64,000 bases of DNA from Paucibacter sp. DJ2R-2 (GTDB lineage Bacteria > Pseudomonadota > Gammaproteobacteria > Burkholderiales > Burkholderiaceae_C). How positions within the stretch are numbered: position 1 is the first letter of the stretch; each line of letters begins with the position of its first letter. The DNA is taken from NCBI RefSeq assembly GCF_025717675.1, contig NZ_JAJIRT010000005.1, positions 62,001-126,000 on the forward strand. The letters run 5' to 3'. The notes below the pieces were generated by a model. It searched no databases. It had not been told where the DNA came from and saw nothing but the letters and a program-made list of their open reading frames with translations. Of the stretch, positions 61,234 to 64,000 are shown in pieces. The position numbers and the translations under genes were made by a program.

Positions 61234-61257
61234 CACCTGTCCGGAATCGGACAGGTG
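61234..61257. promoter_or_regulatory. Activator site 2, extended palindrome
   Basis: CACCTGTCCG-GAAT-CGGACAGGTG has perfect 10-bp arms around the shared TGTCCG-N4-CGGACA core. It is the higher-symmetry of the two sites and is 30 bp before the regulator gene start. It probably binds the Fis-type helix-turn-helix of the adjacent sigma-54 response regulator, activating the efflux operon and perhaps repressing its own gene. Confidence 0.7.
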
Positions 61258-61287
61258 GCCGGCCCGGCGCGCTGCTAACCTCGCGTC

Positions 61288-62619
61288 ATGGCGATTTTGA
61301 TTCTGGACGACGACCCCGATGTGGCCTTGGCGGCGCGCTTGCTGCTGCAGCGCCGCTTCGGCCCGGTGCGTCTGCTTCAGCAGCCCGAGGACCTGGCCCC
61401 GGCCCTGGACTCGGGCGATGTGGAACTGCTGCTGCTGGACATGAATTTCCTGCCCGGCCGCACCGATGGAGCTCAGGGTTTGGAGCTGCTGCAGCGCGCT
61501 CTGGCGCACAGCCCGGAGCTGCCGGTGATCGTGATGACGGCCTACGCCGAAGTGAACCTGGCCGTGGCCGCGCTCAAGGCGGGCGCTTTCGATTTCGTCA
61601 CCAAGCCCTGGGACAACGCCAAGCTCTGCGCCACCGTGGCCGCGGCCCTGGCCCGGCGTGCGCCGCAGGGCGGAGCCGGCCAGCCTTCGACCTTGCTCGG
61701 CGAAGCGCCGGCCATGCGCGAGCTGCGGGCCTTGATCCAGAGCGTGGCGCCGACCGAGGCCAATGTGCTGGTGCTGGGCGAGATGGGCTCGGGCAAGGAA
61801 TTGGTGGCGCGCGAGATCCATGCCTGGAGCAAGCGTGCCGGCGAAACTTTCCTGGCCGTGGACCTGGGGGCCCTGTCCGAGACCACGCTGGAGAGCGAGC
61901 TCTTTGGCCACAAGCGCGGCAGCTTCACCGATGCGCGCCAGGAGCGGCCCGGCCGTTTTCAGGCGGCCGCCGGAGGCACCCTGTTCCTCGACGAGGTGGC
62001 CAACCTGCCCCTGGCCGGTCAAGCCAAGCTGCTGACCGTACTGGAGCGGCGCGAGGTGACGCCGCTGGGCGCCGACCGGGCGCTGCCGGTCGATGTGCGC
62101 ATCGTCAGCGCCACCAATCTCGACGAAGCGGCGCTGTTCGACCCGCAGCGCTTCCGCCCCGATTTGCTTTACCGCCTCAATACCATCGTGCTGCGCGTGC
62201 CGCCACTGCGCGAGCGCCGCGAAGACATCCCGCTGCTCGCCCGTCACTACCTGGCCGCCTATGCCCAGCAGTACGGCAAGCCCCTGCGCGACTGCAGTGC
62301 CGCGGCCTGGCAGGCCTTGCAGGCGAACGACTGGCCGGGCAATGTGCGCGCGCTCCGCCATGCCTGCGAGCGAGCCGTGATCCTGGGGCAGGGCGCGCAG
62401 CTGGAGGCGGCAGACTTTGGCTTGAGCGCCGCCACCAAGCCCGCCCCAGCGGCTGCGGCGACATCGAGCGCCGGCCCGAGCCTCAGCCTGCATGAGCGTG
62501 AGCGCGAGGCCCTGGACGAAGCCCTGCGCCAGGCCGAGGGCAATATCAGCCAGGCCGCGCGTCTGCTGGGCCTGAGCCGCGCAGCGCTCTACCGGCGCAT
62601 GGAAAAGCATGGGCTCTGA
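61288..62619 (+). CDS. Sigma-54-dependent response regulator (NtrC class)
   Basis: A 443-residue activator: receiver with DDDPD and phospho-acceptor D51, AAA+ domain with Walker A GEMGSGKE (164-171), Walker B GGTLFLDEVANL, R-finger region, and C-terminal Fis-type helix-turn-helix (NISQAARLLGLSRAALYRRM). The sigma-54-contact loop, GAFTGA in most members, reads G211-S-F-T-D-A216; the essential Thr is kept, two other positions differ. The neighbouring -24/-12 promoter and paired palindromes are its probable targets. The kinase gene overlaps its end by 11 bp. Confidence 0.93.
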   Translation: MAILILDDDPDVALAARLLLQRRFGPVRLLQQPEDLAPALDSGDVELLLLDMNFLPGRTDGAQGLELLQRALAHSPELPVIVMTAYAEVNLAVAALKAGAFDFVTKPWDNAKLCATVAAALARRAPQGGAGQPSTLLGEAPAMRELRALIQSVAPTEANVLVLGEMGSGKELVAREIHAWSKRAGETFLAVDLGALSETTLESELFGHKRGSFTDARQERPGRFQAAAGGTLFLDEVANLPLAGQAKLLTVLERREVTPLGADRALPVDVRIVSATNLDEAALFDPQRFRPDLLYRLNTIVLRVPPLRERREDIPLLARHYLAAYAQQYGKPLRDCSAAAWQALQANDWPGNVRALRHACERAVILGQGAQLEAADFGLSAATKPAPAAAATSSAGPSLSLHEREREALDEALRQAEGNISQAARLLGLSRAALYRRMEKHGL

Positions 62620-63874
62620 GCGCGCGCCGTTGTCGCCGGCACAGCTTCAGCAGCGGCGCAGCCAGCGCCTACGCGGCCGCGTGCTGCTCGCCGCCTTGCT
62701 GCTGGCGCTGGGTGCCGCTGGCCTGGTCTGGCAGCAGGGCTCGCCGCGCTGGCAGGTGCTGATCGTGCTGGCCCAGCTGGCCGTGGCGCGCTGGGGCTGG
62801 CTGGCTTTGGGTCGTTTGCAGCTGCCCGCGCCCGCCCTCGATCAGCCGCAGGGCAATCCGGCGCTGCAGGCCGATCTGCAGCAAAAGCTGAGCCTGCTGG
62901 AGGGCGAGTTGGAGCATGTGCCGGTGGCCTTGCTGCGCATCAGCGGCGAGCATGTGACGGCGCTCAATGTGCGCGCGCGCCGCCTGCTGGCGCCCGGTGG
63001 GGCGCTGGAGCGCGAGGCCCTGCTGGCCCAGCTGCGCGAGGCCCGCGGCGAGGCCGGGCGCGAGCTGCTCAGCATCGCCACCGAGCGCGGCCAAGAGCGC
63101 TGGTTGCTGGCCGGCAGCCATCTGAGCTTGGGGGGCGTGGACGCGCGCCTGCTGGCCCTGCTGCCGCTGGAGTCGGAGCTGGAGGCGGAAACCCTCAAGG
63201 CCTGGCGCCAGCTGGTCCATGTGCTGACGCACGAGATCATGAATTCGCTGACCCCCATCGCCTCGCTCTCGCGCACCGCGCGCGAGATGCTGGGCGACCC
63301 CGAGGCCGGCCCCGACCTCAACCTGGCCCTGGACACCATCGCCCGCCGCGCCGCCTCCCTCGCGGCCTTCGTCGGCCATTACCGTAGCATCAGCGAGCTG
63401 CCCGCGCCCCAGCCCGAGGTGCTGCAGCTGTCCGAGCTGTTTGCGCGTTTGGAGCAACTGGTGGCTGCCGACTGGCGCGCCCGTGGCGGCGAGGTCAGTT
63501 TCACGGTCGAGCCCGAGAGCCTGAGTCTGCGCGCCGACCCGGGCCAGTTGGAGCAGGCCTTGCTCAACCTGATCAAGAACGCCGCCCAGGCCACCACCGG
63601 CCTGGCTCAGCCGCGTCTGAACGTGCGGGCCCGCCTGGTGCGCGGCGGCCGCCTGGCCCTGGAGGTGCGCGACAACGGCCCCGGCGTGCCGCCGGGTCTG
63701 GAGAACGACATCTTCCTGCCCTTCTTCAGCACCCGCAGCGCCCCCCAGGCTCGGGATGACGGCAGCCACGGCATCGGCCTGGCCCTGGTCCGCAAGCTGA
63801 TCCACGGCATGGGTGGCACGGTGCGTTACGTCAAGCCGGTGGCGGGCGGGGCGTGTTTTGTTTTGAGTTTCTGA
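62609..63874 (+). CDS. NtrY-like sensor histidine kinase
   Basis: A 421-residue kinase. Two hydrophobic helices (about 24-42 and 48-66) with almost no periplasmic loop suggest it senses within or near the membrane. A PAS-like domain (about 95-185: HVPVALLRISGEHVTALNVRARRLL), HisKA with H208 (LTHEIMNSLTPIASL) and an ATPase domain (NLIKNAAQA, DNGPGVP, GSHGIGLALV) follow. It overlaps the response regulator gene and is its cognate partner. The efflux substrate or the membrane stress it causes may be the signal. Confidence 0.91.
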   Translation: MGSERAPLSPAQLQQRRSQRLRGRVLLAALLLALGAAGLVWQQGSPRWQVLIVLAQLAVARWGWLALGRLQLPAPALDQPQGNPALQADLQQKLSLLEGELEHVPVALLRISGEHVTALNVRARRLLAPGGALEREALLAQLREARGEAGRELLSIATERGQERWLLAGSHLSLGGVDARLLALLPLESELEAETLKAWRQLVHVLTHEIMNSLTPIASLSRTAREMLGDPEAGPDLNLALDTIARRAASLAAFVGHYRSISELPAPQPEVLQLSELFARLEQLVAADWRARGGEVSFTVEPESLSLRADPGQLEQALLNLIKNAAQATTGLAQPRLNVRARLVRGGRLALEVRDNGPGVPPGLENDIFLPFFSTRSAPQARDDGSHGIGLALVRKLIHGMGGTVRYVKPVAGGACFVLSF

Positions 63875-64000
63875 GCGTGGGGGCTTTCACCTGCCACTCT
63901 CGCGATGGGTGGGCCGCGTAGCGGGACGCCAGCCGCCGGCTGCATCGCAAATGGCATTTGGAATTGGAGTTATGTCTGATTTGCGAGGCTCGCTCGAGAA

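Noticed and set aside
63972-64000. Possible start of another gene (ATG at 63972, MSDLRGSLE)
   Set aside because: Only nine codons are visible and the GGAG upstream is just two bases from the ATG, too close for a normal ribosome site.

Overview
The window is a high-GC, gene-dense stretch of chromosome. Gene content and protein sequence point to a betaproteobacterium of the order Burkholderiales, probably near Roseateles/Pelomonas/Paucibacter; the genus is an inference. Clues are the fused isobutyryl-CoA mutase IcmF, a DksA with only one of the usual zinc-finger cysteines, hslV-hslU, a corC-lnt-glyQ-glyS-gmhB-plsC run and an assimilatory nrt-nir-nas operon. I saw no tRNA, rRNA, insertion sequence, prophage or CRISPR array.

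Layout. 1-7.3 kb: icmF (minus strand, cut by the window edge) behind a perfect 20-bp palindrome, a beta-lactamase-fold serine hydrolase, a MerR-MFS pair with a MerR-type promoter, and an exported FKBP isomerase. 7.3-12 kb: a 170-bp imperfect inverted repeat, then an ABC ATPase and a permease fused to an M1 peptidase (minus). 12.1-23 kb: nitrate assimilation. nasT (ANTAR) is followed by a leader with a sigma-54 promoter, two A1/G4 hexaloop hairpins and an overlapping terminator, then nrtA-nrtB-nrtC-nirB-nirD-nasA-cobA. 23.1-30 kb: coaX, a potassium channel, a GAF/PAS hybrid kinase and a REC-GGDEF diguanylate cyclase. 30-45.4 kb: mostly housekeeping genes (hslUV, a STAS protein, dksA, a COG0523 GTPase, corC-lnt, glyQS, a gmhB-like gene, plsC, a YgjP-type protease, an MBL-fold hydrolase). 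45.5-54.2 kb: a LiuR-like MerR regulator and a signalling island: YfiR, a kinase with a YfiN-like periplasmic domain, a REC-(degenerate GGDEF)-EAL phosphodiesterase, a TonB-dependent receptor and an orphan binding lipoprotein. 54.2-63.9 kb: a MacAB-like ABC system (minus) divergent from a sigma-54 response regulator and its kinase, with paired palindromic activator sites and a -24/-12 promoter between them.

How the genes work together. The nitrate genes appear doubly gated: nitrogen limitation through sigma-54/NtrC, and nitrate/nitrite through NasT antitermination. The 46-54 kb island looks like a YfiBNR-type envelope sensor whose output is a phosphorelay to a c-di-GMP phosphodiesterase rather than a direct diguanylate cyclase; this is the strongest candidate for an undescribed arrangement. 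The LiuR-like regulator carries a site in front of its own gene that is nearly identical to part of the icmF palindrome 43 kb away, which suggests shared control of acyl-CoA metabolism.
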